Below, one piece after another: positions 40,238 to 48,777 of a DNA stretch of 64,000 nt (the stretch's first letter is position 1; each line of letters begins with the position of its first letter). The translations under genes and the position numbers were made by a program. The notes under the pieces are model-generated. The model searched no databases. It worked only from the letters and a program-made list of their open reading frames with translations, and had not been told where the DNA came from. Origin of the DNA: Ramlibacter sp. Leaf400 (lineage in GTDB: Bacteria > Pseudomonadota > Gammaproteobacteria > Burkholderiales > Burkholderiaceae_C). The stretch covers positions 162,593 through 226,592 of the forward strand of contig NZ_LMQL01000011.1 in NCBI RefSeq assembly GCF_001424545.1. The letters are read 5' to 3'.

Positions 40238-41077
40238 ATGACCCCGGAGCAATACGTCCAGGAGAAGGCGGCAGGTTCGGGCAGCAGCTTCTACTACGCC
40301 TTCCTCTTCCTCCCCGCGAGGCGGCGCGCCGCCATCACCGCGTTCTATGCCTTCTGCCGCGAGGTCGACGACGTCGTCGACGAGGTGGAGGACCCCGGCG
40401 TGGCGCAGACCAAGCTGGCGTGGTGGCAGACCGAGGTCGCGCGCGCCTTCGCCGGCGATCCGCAGCATCCGGTGATGCGCGCGCTGATGCCGCTGGCCCC
40501 CGAGTTCGCCATCGAGGAGCGGCAACTGCAGGCCGTGGTCCAGGGCTGCCGCATGGACCTGGAGCAGTCCCGCTACCTGGACTTCCCGGCGCTGGAGCGC
40601 TACTGCCACCTGGTGGCCGGCATCGTGGGCGAGGTGGCGGCGGGCATCTTCGGCCAGAGCCAGGACCAGACCACCGAATACGCCCACAAGCTGGGGCTGG
40701 CCTTCCAGCTGACCAACATCATCCGCGACGTCGGCGAGGACGCGCTGCGCGGCCGCATCTACCTGCCGATCAACGAGCTGCAGCAGTTCGACGTGAAGGC
40801 GCACGAGGTGCTGCAGCGCAAGTACTCCGACCGCTTCGTGGCGCTGATGCGCTTCCAGGCGCAGCGGGCGCACCGCCTCTACGACGAGGCGCTGGCCCTG
40901 CTGCCCCCGCAGGACCGGCGCAGCCAGAAGCCGGGCCTGATGATGGCCAGCATCTACCGCACGCTGCTGCGCGAGATCGAGGCCGACGGCTTCCAGGTGC
41001 TGAACCAGCGCGTCAGCCTCACGCCGCTGCGCAAGCTCTGGCTGGCCTGGAAGGTCCAGGCGCTGGGCCGGCTGTGA
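40238..41077 (+). CDS. hpnD: Presqualene diphosphate synthase HpnD
   Basis: Squalene/phytoene synthase family enzyme of 279 aa, which condenses two farnesyl diphosphates to presqualene diphosphate. Both catalytic Asp motifs are intact: FCREVDDVVDEVED near residue 45 and NIIRDVGEDALRGRIYLP near residue 165. The stop overlaps the GTG start of hpnE by 4 nt (GTGA), so translation is coupled. Confidence 0.94.
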   Translation: MTPEQYVQEKAAGSGSSFYYAFLFLPARRRAAITAFYAFCREVDDVVDEVEDPGVAQTKLAWWQTEVARAFAGDPQHPVMRALMPLAPEFAIEERQLQAVVQGCRMDLEQSRYLDFPALERYCHLVAGIVGEVAAGIFGQSQDQTTEYAHKLGLAFQLTNIIRDVGEDALRGRIYLPINELQQFDVKAHEVLQRKYSDRFVALMRFQAQRAHRLYDEALALLPPQDRRSQKPGLMMASIYRTLLREIEADGFQVLNQRVSLTPLRKLWLAWKVQALGRL

Positions 41078-42366
41078 AGCTGGCCATCGTCGGCGCAGGC
41101 TGGGCCGGCCTGGCCGCCGCCGTGCGCGCCACGCAGGCCGGGCACGACGTCGTGGTCCATGAAGCCTCGCGCCAGTGGGGCGGCCGCGCGCGCTCGCTGG
41201 AGCTGAAGCTGCCCGGCGGCGGCACCGCGCTGCTGGACAACGGCCAGCACATCATGATCGGCGCCTACCGCGAGACGCTCGGGCTGATGCGCGCAGTCGG
41301 CGTCGATCCCGCACAGGCGCTGCTGCGGCTGCCCCTGACGCTGCGGTCCCCGGCCGGCAACGGGCTGGCGCTGCCCGACTGGCCCACGCCGCTCGATGCG
41401 GCCTGGGGCATCGCCAGCGCGCGCGGCTGGAGCTGGCGCGACAAGTTATCGCTGCTGCGGCACGCCCTGCAGTGGCAACTGCGACGCTTTCGCTGCCAAG
41501 AGGCGCTGACGGTGCAGCAGCTGTGCGAGGGCCTGCGGCCGGCCGTGATGCGCGACCTGGTGGAGCCGCTGTGCGTTGCGGCGCTCAACACGCCCGCGAA
41601 GCGGGCCAGCGGCGCGGTGTTCCTGCGCGTGCTCGAGGACGGCTTGTTCGGGCCGGCGCAGGACGGCTGGAATGCTTCCAACCTGCTGATCCCGCGGCTC
41701 GACCTGGGCCGGGTCTTCCCCGAAGCCGCGGCAGCGTGGCTGCAGACGCGGGGGGCGCAGCTTCGTCTGGGCGCACGCGTCCAATCACTGCGGCGTGCAG
41801 GCGCCGGCTGGGCCGTCGACGGCGAACCCTTCGACGCCGTGCTGCTGGCCTGCCCGCCCTGGGAAGCCGAGCGCCTGGTTGGCGAGAGCGGCATCGATGC
41901 TCCGGCCTGGCTGGCCGCCGCGCGCGGCCTCTCGCACGAGCCCATCGCCACCGTCTACGCCGAAGGCGGGCCCGCCCTGCCCCTGCCGATGCTGTCCCTG
42001 GAATCCGGCCCCGACGCGCCCGCGCAGTTCGTGTTCGACCGGGCCCAGCTCGGCGGGCCCGCGGGCGTGCTCGCCTTCGTCGTCAGCGCCAGCCCGCGCG
42101 AGGCGCAGGCGATCGAGCAACACGTGACCGCGCAGGCCGCATCGCTGGGCTGGAGCGTGCGGCCGCTCAAGACCGTGGTCGAAAAGCGCGCCACCTTCGC
42201 CTGCCTGCCCGGGCTGGTCCGGCCGCCGGTGGGCGTGGCCGAGGGTTTGCTGGCCTGCGGCGACTACGTGGAAGGCCCCTACCCGGCGACGATCGAAGGG
42301 GCGGTGCGCTCGGCCCTGGCGGCGGTCGAGCGCCTCAGTCCGCCAGCAGCTCGCACAGCTGCGTGA
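41074..42366 (+). CDS. hpnE: Hydroxysqualene dehydroxylase HpnE
   Basis: FAD-dependent amine-oxidase-fold enzyme of 430 aa, third step of the HpnCDE squalene pathway. The dinucleotide motif is at the very N-terminus (KLAIVGAGWAGLAAAVRA), followed by ASRQWGGRAR, and a C-terminal FAD segment is in GLLACGDYVEGPYPATIEGAV. The GTG start at 41074 overlaps the hpnD stop. The last ~10 codons overlap the end of the convergent HAD gene by 32 nt. Confidence 0.92.
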   Translation: MKLAIVGAGWAGLAAAVRATQAGHDVVVHEASRQWGGRARSLELKLPGGGTALLDNGQHIMIGAYRETLGLMRAVGVDPAQALLRLPLTLRSPAGNGLALPDWPTPLDAAWGIASARGWSWRDKLSLLRHALQWQLRRFRCQEALTVQQLCEGLRPAVMRDLVEPLCVAALNTPAKRASGAVFLRVLEDGLFGPAQDGWNASNLLIPRLDLGRVFPEAAAAWLQTRGAQLRLGARVQSLRRAGAGWAVDGEPFDAVLLACPPWEAERLVGESGIDAPAWLAAARGLSHEPIATVYAEGGPALPLPMLSLESGPDAPAQFVFDRAQLGGPAGVLAFVVSASPREAQAIEQHVTAQAASLGWSVRPLKTVVEKRATFACLPGLVRPPVGVAEGLLACGDYVEGPYPATIEGAVRSALAAVERLSPPAARTAA

Positions 42367-43030
42367 GCGTCGTCACCGTTGCGTGCGGCTCTTGCGGATG
42401 CGGCCACGCGTGGTCGCCGCGGTTGACCCACACGGCCTGCATGCCGGCGTTGAGCGCGCCCAGCACGTCCAGCGTGGCGTCGTCGCCCACGTGCAGCACC
42501 TCCTGCGGCATCACCTCCACCGCGCCGGCGGCGGCCAGGAAGATGCGCGCGTCCGGCTTGCCCACGCCGAACTCGCGCGCCGACACCGCGGCGCGGAAGT
42601 AGGCCGCCAGGCCGACCCGCTCCAGGTCGGCGTTGCCGTTGGACAGGCTCACCAGCGGGAAGCGCTCCGACAGCTTCTGCAGCGCCGGCCGCACGTCCTC
42701 GAACAGCTCCACCTGCTGGCGTGCCGCGAAGAAGGCGTCGAAGGCGGCCTCGGCCATCAGCGGGTCCTCGCCCGCGCGGTACAGCGCCAGGCGGATCGAC
42801 TCGCGCCGCACCGCGCTCAGGTCGTGCTTGAGTTCGGGCCGCTGGTCGGCCACGTGGTTGCGGATCTCGCGCAGGGCCGCGGGGTTGGCGAACAAGGCGG
42901 CGGCCATGGGCGCATGCGCCACCAGCCAGTCGTGCAGGACCTTCTCCGCGCGTTCGATGGTGGGCCAGATCGGCCAGAGGGTGTCGTCCAGGTCCAGGCT
43001 GATGGCCCTGACCTTCCGGGTGTCGAGCAT
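42335..43030 (-). CDS. HAD family hydrolase
   Basis: Haloacid dehalogenase-superfamily hydrolase of 231 aa, probably a small-molecule phosphatase. Motif I is SLDLDDTLWPIWP (nucleophile Asp and general-acid Asp), motif II is PLVSLSNGNAD, the Lys is in FGVGKPDARIF, and motif IV is LHVGDDATLDVLGA. The helical cap lies between motifs I and II. The substrate is unknown. The gene is divergent from hemH with a 17-nt gap and overlaps the 3' end of hpnE convergently. Confidence 0.88.
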   Translation of the reverse strand: MLDTRKVRAISLDLDDTLWPIWPTIERAEKVLHDWLVAHAPMAAALFANPAALREIRNHVADQRPELKHDLSAVRRESIRLALYRAGEDPLMAEAAFDAFFAARQQVELFEDVRPALQKLSERFPLVSLSNGNADLERVGLAAYFRAAVSAREFGVGKPDARIFLAAAGAVEVMPQEVLHVGDDATLDVLGALNAGMQAVWVNRGDHAWPHPQEPHATVTTLTQLCELLAD

Positions 43031-43047
43031 CCGGCGAGAATAACCGC

Positions 43048-44151
43048 ATGCCCCTGCCCTCCCGCTACCGCGCCGAGCCCGCGTTCACCCATGGCCAGGC
43101 CCCGGCCACCGGCGTGCTGCTGTGCAACCTGGGCACGCCCGACGCGCCGACGCCGCCCGCGGTGCGCCGCTACCTGCGCCAGTTCCTCTCCGACCCGCGC
43201 GTGGTGGAGATCCCCCGCATCCTCTGGTGGCCGCTGCTGCACGGGCTGATCCTGCCCTTTCGCGCCTCGAAGTCGGCGGCCAAGTACGCCAGCATCTGGA
43301 CGCCCGAGGGCTCGCCGCTGCAGGTGTGGACGCAGCGCCAGGCCACGCTGCTGCAGGGCGCTCTGGGCGAGGCCGGGCATCGGGTGAATGTGCGGCATGC
43401 GATGCGCTACGGCAACCCGTCGATCGCCTCGCAGCTCGATGCGCTCAAGGCCGAGGGCGCCACCCGCATCCTGGTGGTCAGCGCCTACCCGCAGTACTCC
43501 GGCACCACCACGGCCAGCGTGGTGGACGACGTCACCGCCTGGGCCCGCACGGTGCGCAACGTACCCGAGCTTCGCTTCGTCCAGCGCTACCACGACGATG
43601 GCGGCTACATCGACGCCCTGGCGCACCGCATCGGCGACTACTGGCGCGAGCACGGCCGGCCCGGCCATTTCGTCATGAGCTTCCACGGCGTGCCGGAACG
43701 CACGCTGCACCTGGGCGACCCCTACCACTGCGAATGCCGCAAGACCGCACGCCTGCTGGCGGGCCGGCTCGGTCTGTCCGAGGGCGACTACACGGTGGCG
43801 TTCCAGTCGCGGTTCGGCCGCGCCAAATGGCTGGAGCCCTACACCGAGCCCACGCTTCGCGAGCTGGCGCGCAAGGGCGTGGAGCGGGTCGACGTGGCCT
43901 GCCCCGGCTTCACCAGCGACTGCCTGGAGACGCTGGAGGAGATCGCGCAGGAAGGCCTTCACGCCTTCCTCACCACCGGCGGCAAGGACTTGCGCTACAT
44001 CCCCTGCCTGAACGCCGAGCCGAAGTGGATCCGTGCCCTGGGCGAGATCACCGCACGCCACCTGTCGGGCTGGCCCACGCAGGCCGCGCCCGATGCCCAG
44101 GCGCAGGAGCGTTCGCGCCAGGCGGCGATGGCGGCGGGCGCTACGCGGTGA
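43048..44151 (+). CDS. hemH: Ferrochelatase
   Basis: Terminal heme-biosynthesis enzyme of 367 aa, which inserts ferrous iron into protoporphyrin IX. The family start GVLLCNLGTPDAPTPPAVRRYL is clear, the metal-site His is in VMSFHGVPERTLHLGDPYH, and the downstream signature is ACPGFTSDCLETLEEI. The C-terminal ~20 residues are an Ala/Gln-rich tail. Its 3' end overlaps the convergent alpha/beta hydrolase gene by 11 nt. The start lies 17 nt from the divergent HAD gene. Confidence 0.95.
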   Translation: MPLPSRYRAEPAFTHGQAPATGVLLCNLGTPDAPTPPAVRRYLRQFLSDPRVVEIPRILWWPLLHGLILPFRASKSAAKYASIWTPEGSPLQVWTQRQATLLQGALGEAGHRVNVRHAMRYGNPSIASQLDALKAEGATRILVVSAYPQYSGTTTASVVDDVTAWARTVRNVPELRFVQRYHDDGGYIDALAHRIGDYWREHGRPGHFVMSFHGVPERTLHLGDPYHCECRKTARLLAGRLGLSEGDYTVAFQSRFGRAKWLEPYTEPTLRELARKGVERVDVACPGFTSDCLETLEEIAQEGLHAFLTTGGKDLRYIPCLNAEPKWIRALGEITARHLSGWPTQAAPDAQAQERSRQAAMAAGATR

Positions 44152-45040
44152 CCAGGCGGGCGGCCTGGAAGGCGCGCTCGCAGTCCTCGATGAAGCCGGC
44201 CACCAGCTCCAGCTGCTCGGGCACGTTCAGCGCCGGCGCGTGGCCGCAGCCGGGCACTTCCACCACGCGCAGGCGGCCCCGAGCACCGGGACCGCGGCGC
44301 TTCATCTCGTCGAGCGCATCGGGCAGCACCAGGTCGGACTCGGCGCCGCGCAGGCACAGCACCGGCGCCTCGATGGCGTCGTAGTGCTGCCAGAGGTCGT
44401 AGTCGCGCGGATGGTCGATGAACTGGCGGACCATCGCGGGGTCGTAGTGCGGCGTGATCCGGCCATCGGGCAGGCGCCGCGCCGACGTCTCGGTGAGGCG
44501 GCGCCACTGGGCATCGCTCAGCCAGCCGTAGGGCTTGTAGACCTGCCGGAAGAAGGCCTCCAGTTCCGCCATGGTGGCGAAGGCCGGCGGATTGCCGGCG
44601 TAGGCCTTGATGCGGTCCACCGCCGCCTGCGCCAGCCGCGGCGCGTTGTCGTTGAGCACCAGGCTGCGGATGCGGCCCTTGAGCCGGGGCTGCGACAGCC
44701 CGCCTGCGCAGACGGTGCCGATGGCGCCGCCCATGGAGGTGCCCACCCAGTGCGCGCTGTCGATGCCGAGCCGGTCGAACAGCTCGGCGGCCAGCTGCGA
44801 GTAGAAGGCCAGCGTGTACTCGACCTGCGGCTGCGGGCTCCACTGCGAGAAGCCGCGTCCCAGGGTGTCGGGGCAGATCACGCGGTAGCGGTCACCCAGG
44901 TGCCCGGCCAGTTCGTCCATGTCGCGGCTGGTGCGCGCCAGGCCGTGCCAGGCGATGACGGTGGCCGCGTTGCCCGCGCCCCACTCCATGTAGTGGATCT
45001 CGCGGCCGGCGCAGGTGACGTAGTTCGAGGTCGGGACCAT
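44141..45040 (-). CDS. Alpha/beta hydrolase in the liv operon
   Basis: Alpha/beta-fold hydrolase of 299 aa. The nucleophile elbow is WVGTSMGGAIG (Ser), the oxyanion segment is VIAWHGLARTSRDMDEL, and the catalytic His is in EVPGCGHAPALN. It should cleave an ester, amide or C-C bond; the substrate is unknown. The start at 45040 (MVPTSNYVTCAGREIHYMEW) follows AAAGG. It is 29 nt downstream of livM on the same strand, so it is probably the last gene of the sigma-54-linked transporter operon and may process the imported compound. Confidence 0.85.
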   Translation of the reverse strand: MVPTSNYVTCAGREIHYMEWGAGNAATVIAWHGLARTSRDMDELAGHLGDRYRVICPDTLGRGFSQWSPQPQVEYTLAFYSQLAAELFDRLGIDSAHWVGTSMGGAIGTVCAGGLSQPRLKGRIRSLVLNDNAPRLAQAAVDRIKAYAGNPPAFATMAELEAFFRQVYKPYGWLSDAQWRRLTETSARRLPDGRITPHYDPAMVRQFIDHPRDYDLWQHYDAIEAPVLCLRGAESDLVLPDALDEMKRRGPGARGRLRVVEVPGCGHAPALNVPEQLELVAGFIEDCERAFQAARLVTA

Positions 45041-45069
45041 GGTGGGCCTTTCGTGTCGAGGCGCGGGAT

Positions 45070-46188
45070 CTACTTGAGCACGGGGATGGGCCGCGGCTCG
45101 CCGGCCGAGGGCGGCCGCTTGGCCGCCGCCGCGCGCATCGCGCGCAGCTTGCCGACGATGCCGGTGGGGAAGTAGTAGACCGACAGCACGAACAGCAGGC
45201 CCAGCCACAGCAGCCAGCGGTCCGGGGACAGCAGCGCCGACAGCCACGGCAGGCCCGAGGTGGCCTCGCTGCCCAGGCGCAGCAGGTCCTGCAGGTAGCT
45301 CTGCGCCACCACGAAGAGGCCCGAGCCGATGGCCGCGCCGTAGATGGTGCCCATGCCGCCGATCACCACGATCAGCAGCACGTCCAGCATGATCTCGAAC
45401 GACAGCGAGGTGTCCGGCCCGTTGTAGCGCAGCCAGAGCGCCAGCATGGCGCCGGCCAACGTCGCGAACAGCGCCGACAGGATGGCCGACGTGGTGCGGT
45501 AGACCACGACGCGGTAGCCGATGGCCTCGGCCCGGAACTCGTTCTCGCGGATCGCCTGCAGCACGCGCCCGAAAGGCGAGTTGACGATGCGAAGCAGCGC
45601 CAGCACCAGCACCAGGGCGGTGAAGAACAGCAGGTAGTAGCACAGCAGCCGGCCGTCCAGGCTGACGCCCAGGAAAGGCTGCGCTGCGAACTCGAAACTC
45701 GGCGACAGCAGCTCCGGCACCTTGAAGCTCAGGCCGTCTTCGCCGCCGGTGATCTCCGACAGCTGCGAGGCCAGCGTCTGGAACGCGGCGGCGACCGCCA
45801 GCGTGATCATCGAGAAGAAGATCGCGCGAACCCGCAGCGAGAACAGGCCGATGGCCAGCGCGAGCACGAAGGACAGCGCCAGCGCCCCGGCCACCCCTGC
45901 CCCCAGCGCCGTCCACGTCGGGCCCAGCCGGGTGAAGGCGATCGCCACGCCGTACGCGCCGATGCCGAAGAACATGGTGTGGGCGAAGCTCACGATGCCG
46001 GTGTAGCCCAGCAGCAGGTCGAAGCTGGCCACCAGCACGATGAACACCAGCACCTTGGCCGCGACGTTCAGCGCCTTGATGCCGGGCACCACGAAGGGCG
46101 TGAGGGCCAGGGTCAGCAGCACCAGCACCAGCAGCACGGCCAGCACCCGGTTGCGCGGGAAGTCGTTGGAAAGCAGTCGGGCGAGCAT
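45070..46188 (-). CDS. livM: Branched-chain amino acid-type ABC transporter permease (LivM)
   Basis: Inner-membrane permease of 372 aa, one of two translocating subunits. It shows the LivM signature FDLLLGYTGIVSFAHTMFFGIGAYG near residue 60 and about ten helices, with a Pro-rich cytoplasmic tail (AKRPPSAGEPRPIPVLK). It lies 7 nt after livH. The family carries branched-chain amino acids but also urea, amides and aromatic acids. Confidence 0.93.
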   Translation of the reverse strand: MLARLLSNDFPRNRVLAVLLVLVLLTLALTPFVVPGIKALNVAAKVLVFIVLVASFDLLLGYTGIVSFAHTMFFGIGAYGVAIAFTRLGPTWTALGAGVAGALALSFVLALAIGLFSLRVRAIFFSMITLAVAAAFQTLASQLSEITGGEDGLSFKVPELLSPSFEFAAQPFLGVSLDGRLLCYYLLFFTALVLVLALLRIVNSPFGRVLQAIRENEFRAEAIGYRVVVYRTTSAILSALFATLAGAMLALWLRYNGPDTSLSFEIMLDVLLIVVIGGMGTIYGAAIGSGLFVVAQSYLQDLLRLGSEATSGLPWLSALLSPDRWLLWLGLLFVLSVYYFPTGIVGKLRAMRAAAAKRPPSAGEPRPIPVLK

Positions 46189-46195
46189 GGGGTCC

Positions 46196-47176
46196 TCACT
46201 TGCTCAGGGCGTACACGCCCTGCGGCCGCCACAGCAGGATGGCCATCATCAGCGCGATGTTGGAGAACAGCGCCGCCTTGGGTACCAGGAAGCCGGTGTA
46301 GTTGGCCATCAGCCCCACCAGCAGCGCGCCGATCAATGCGCCGGTGGTCGAGCCCAGGCCGCCGATGATCAGCACGATGAAGATCAGCACGTTGACCTGC
46401 GCGCCCATCTGCGGCACCACGGTCTGCTGGTACAGGCCCCACATGACGCCGCCCAGCCCGGCCAGCGCGCTGCCGGCGACGAAGACGCCGACGAAGAGCC
46501 GGTTGATGCGGTAGCCGAGCGACTCCACCATCTCGCGGTCCTGCACGCCGGCGCGAATCAGCAAACCCAGCTTGGTGCGGGTGAGCGTCCACAGCAGCAG
46601 GCCGAACACCAGCAGCCCGACCACCACGGCCAGCAGCCGGTACTTCTCGACCGCGGCATCGCCCAGCAGGATCATTCCGCGCATGCCCTCGGGCAGCGGC
46701 AGCGGGATCTGCAGCGGGCCCCAGATGACCTTGATCAGCTCCTCGCCGATGATCATCCCGCCCATGGTGATCAGGATCTGCTTGAGGTGGTTGCCGTACA
46801 CCGGCCGCACGATGAAGCGCTCGAACGCCAGGCCGATGGCCGCCGCCACCAGCATCGCGATCACCATGGCCGGCAGCACCGCCATGAGGTTCTGCCAGAG
46901 GCTGGCCGAGCCGGTGTAGTCGCCCATCGCGCCCAGCACGCTGGTGGCCACGAAGGCGCCCAGCGCGATGAACACGCCGTGGCCGAAGTTCAGCACGTCC
47001 ATCAGGCCGAACACCAGCGTCAGGCCCGAGGCGATGACGAAGATGATCATGCCCATCGCCAGCCCGGCGATGGTGAGCGTGACCCAGGTGGAGCCCGAGC
47101 CGATGAAGGGCAGCACCAGCAGCGCCAGCAGCGGCACCAGGGCCAGCGGCTTCCAGTCGAAATCCAGGTTCTTCAT
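46196..47176 (-). CDS. livH: Branched-chain amino acid-type ABC transporter permease (LivH)
   Basis: Inner-membrane permease of 326 aa, partner of LivM. The signature is TLVFGLMDVLNFGHGVFIALG near residue 55. The start at 47176 overlaps the livF stop as ATGA. The longer frame upstream only shadows livF. Confidence 0.93.
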   Translation of the reverse strand: MKNLDFDWKPLALVPLLALLVLPFIGSGSTWVTLTIAGLAMGMIIFVIASGLTLVFGLMDVLNFGHGVFIALGAFVATSVLGAMGDYTGSASLWQNLMAVLPAMVIAMLVAAAIGLAFERFIVRPVYGNHLKQILITMGGMIIGEELIKVIWGPLQIPLPLPEGMRGMILLGDAAVEKYRLLAVVVGLLVFGLLLWTLTRTKLGLLIRAGVQDREMVESLGYRINRLFVGVFVAGSALAGLGGVMWGLYQQTVVPQMGAQVNVLIFIVLIIGGLGSTTGALIGALLVGLMANYTGFLVPKAALFSNIALMMAILLWRPQGVYALSK

Positions 47177-47901
47177 AGCGCCAGCCCCAGCAGCGAGTGC
47201 TGCAGTTCCTCGTCCTCTGCCAGTTCCTTCATGCCGCCGGCATGCACGACCTGGCCGTTGTCCATCACCGCCACCGTGTCGCCCAGCCGCTTGGCGAAGT
47301 TGAAGTTCTGCTCCACCAGCAGGATGGTCACGCCGCTTCGCTTGAGCTCGCCGAAGGCTTCGATCATGTTGTTGATGATCGCGGGCGCCAGGCCCTTGCT
47401 CGGCTCGTCGATGATCAGCAGCTCGCGCGGCTCGACGATGGAGCGCGACACCGCCAGCATCTGCTTCTGCCCGCCCGAGAGCTTGCCCGCCGGGTGGTTC
47501 CAGAACTTCTCCACCGCGGGGAAGAGCGAGAAGATCCACTTGAGGCGCTGCTCGTCGATCTGCCCGGCGTGCTTGGCCGAACGCGCGGCCAGCAGCATGT
47601 TCTCTCGCACGGTGAGGTCGGCGAAGATGCCCATGTTCTCCGGCACGTAGGCGACGCCGCGGCCGGCGATCTGCGGCGTCGGCGCGGCCGTGATGTCCTG
47701 GCCGTTGAAGGCGATGCGCCCGCGCGAGGCCTTCCACAGGCCCATGATGGTCCGCAGCGTCGTGGTCTTGCCCGCGCCATTGCGCCCCAGCAGCATGGTG
47801 AGCTGCCCGCGCGGCACCTGCAGGTCCACGCCGTGCAGGATGTGGTACGCCCCGATGTGGGTGTGGACGCCTTCCAGCGCCAGCAGGTTGTCCTTGTTCA
47901 T
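47173..47901 (-). CDS. livF: ABC transporter ATP-binding protein (LivF)
   Basis: Cytoplasmic ATPase of 242 aa. Walker A is LLGRNGAGKTTTL, the ABC signature is KLSGGQKQMLAVSR, and Walker B is ELLIIDEPSKGLAP. It pairs with LivG to drive import. The start at 47901 (MNKDNLLALEGVHTH) overlaps the livG stop by 4 nt, and its stop overlaps livH by 4 nt. Confidence 0.94.
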   Translation of the reverse strand: MNKDNLLALEGVHTHIGAYHILHGVDLQVPRGQLTMLLGRNGAGKTTTLRTIMGLWKASRGRIAFNGQDITAAPTPQIAGRGVAYVPENMGIFADLTVRENMLLAARSAKHAGQIDEQRLKWIFSLFPAVEKFWNHPAGKLSGGQKQMLAVSRSIVEPRELLIIDEPSKGLAPAIINNMIEAFGELKRSGVTILLVEQNFNFAKRLGDTVAVMDNGQVVHAGGMKELAEDEELQHSLLGLAL

Positions 47902-48674
47902 GCGGCCTCCTTGCTCACGCCGAGATAAGCCTCTTGCACCACGGGCGAGGCGATCACCTCGGCCGGCTCGCCGTCGGCCACCAGGCTGCCGTTGTGCAGG
48001 ACGATGATGCGGTCGGCCAGCTCGCGCACCACGTCCATCTTGTGTTCCACCAGCAGGATGGTCTTGCTGCGGTCCGCCTTCAGCCGGCGGATCAGGTCCA
48101 GGATCACCGGCGCCTCGGCGGCGTTCATGCCGGCCGTGGGCTCGTCGAACATGAACACCTGCGGCTCCAGCGCCATCAGCAGCGCGACCTCCAGCTTGCG
48201 CTGGTCGCCGTGCGGCAGGTTGGCCACCAGTTCGTGCTCCTTGTCCTTCAGCGCGATGGACGCCAGGATCTCGTCGGCGCGCTGCAGCAGCGAGCGGTGG
48301 TCGCTCCACACGCTCCAGAGGTTCAGGCCGCGGCGGTGCGGCCCCTCGCGGGTGGCCTGCACGGCCAGCCGCACGTTCTCCAGCACCGTCAGGCGCGGGA
48401 ACAGGTTGGTCAGCTGGAACGCCCGGCCCAGGCCGGCGTGCGTGCGCTCCGAGGCCGACAGGCCCGACAGGTCGCGGCCGCCCAGGCTCACGCTGCCGCT
48501 GCTGGCCTTGAGCTGCCCGGAGATCAGGTTGAAGTAGGTGGTCTTGCCCGCGCCGTTGGGCCCCACGATGGCCGTGAGGGTGCCGGGCTCGAAGCTGCAC
48601 GAGACGGCATTGACCGCCACGTGGCCACCGAAGCGGATCGTCAGGTCGCGGGTTTCGAGTCGGCTCATGGTCAT
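47898..48674 (-). CDS. livG: ABC transporter ATP-binding protein (LivG)
   Basis: Cytoplasmic ATPase of about 258 aa. Walker A is VGPNGAGKTTYFNL, the signature region is LPHGDQRKLEVALLMALEPQ, and Walker B is VFMFDEPTAGM. The family insertion (GRAFQLTNLFPRLTVLENV) is typical of LivG. Two starts, ATG at 48674 and 48668, are close together and both follow a weak CTGGA. Neighbours: livK upstream after a hairpin, livF downstream with overlap. Confidence 0.93.
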   Translation of the reverse strand: MTMSRLETRDLTIRFGGHVAVNAVSCSFEPGTLTAIVGPNGAGKTTYFNLISGQLKASSGSVSLGGRDLSGLSASERTHAGLGRAFQLTNLFPRLTVLENVRLAVQATREGPHRRGLNLWSVWSDHRSLLQRADEILASIALKDKEHELVANLPHGDQRKLEVALLMALEPQVFMFDEPTAGMNAAEAPVILDLIRRLKADRSKTILLVEHKMDVVRELADRIIVLHNGSLVADGEPAEVIASPVVQEAYLGVSKEAA

Positions 48675-48747
48675 CCAGGGTGAGCGAGCGCCAAGCCTGT
48701 CCGTTCGCACGGACAGCCCTTGAAAAAAATGAGGGGGAGAAAAGGAC

Positions 48748-48764
48748 GGGCGCCGACGGCGCCC
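48748..48764 (-). terminator. Attenuating hairpin between livK and livG
   Basis: On the minus strand a 7-bp stem (GGGCGCC and GGCGCCC, 3-nt loop) is followed by GTCCTTTTCTCC. Partial termination here would let the binding protein be made in excess over the membrane and ATPase subunits, as in many ABC operons. Confidence 0.6.
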
Positions 48765-48777
48765 GCCGATGGTCGCC

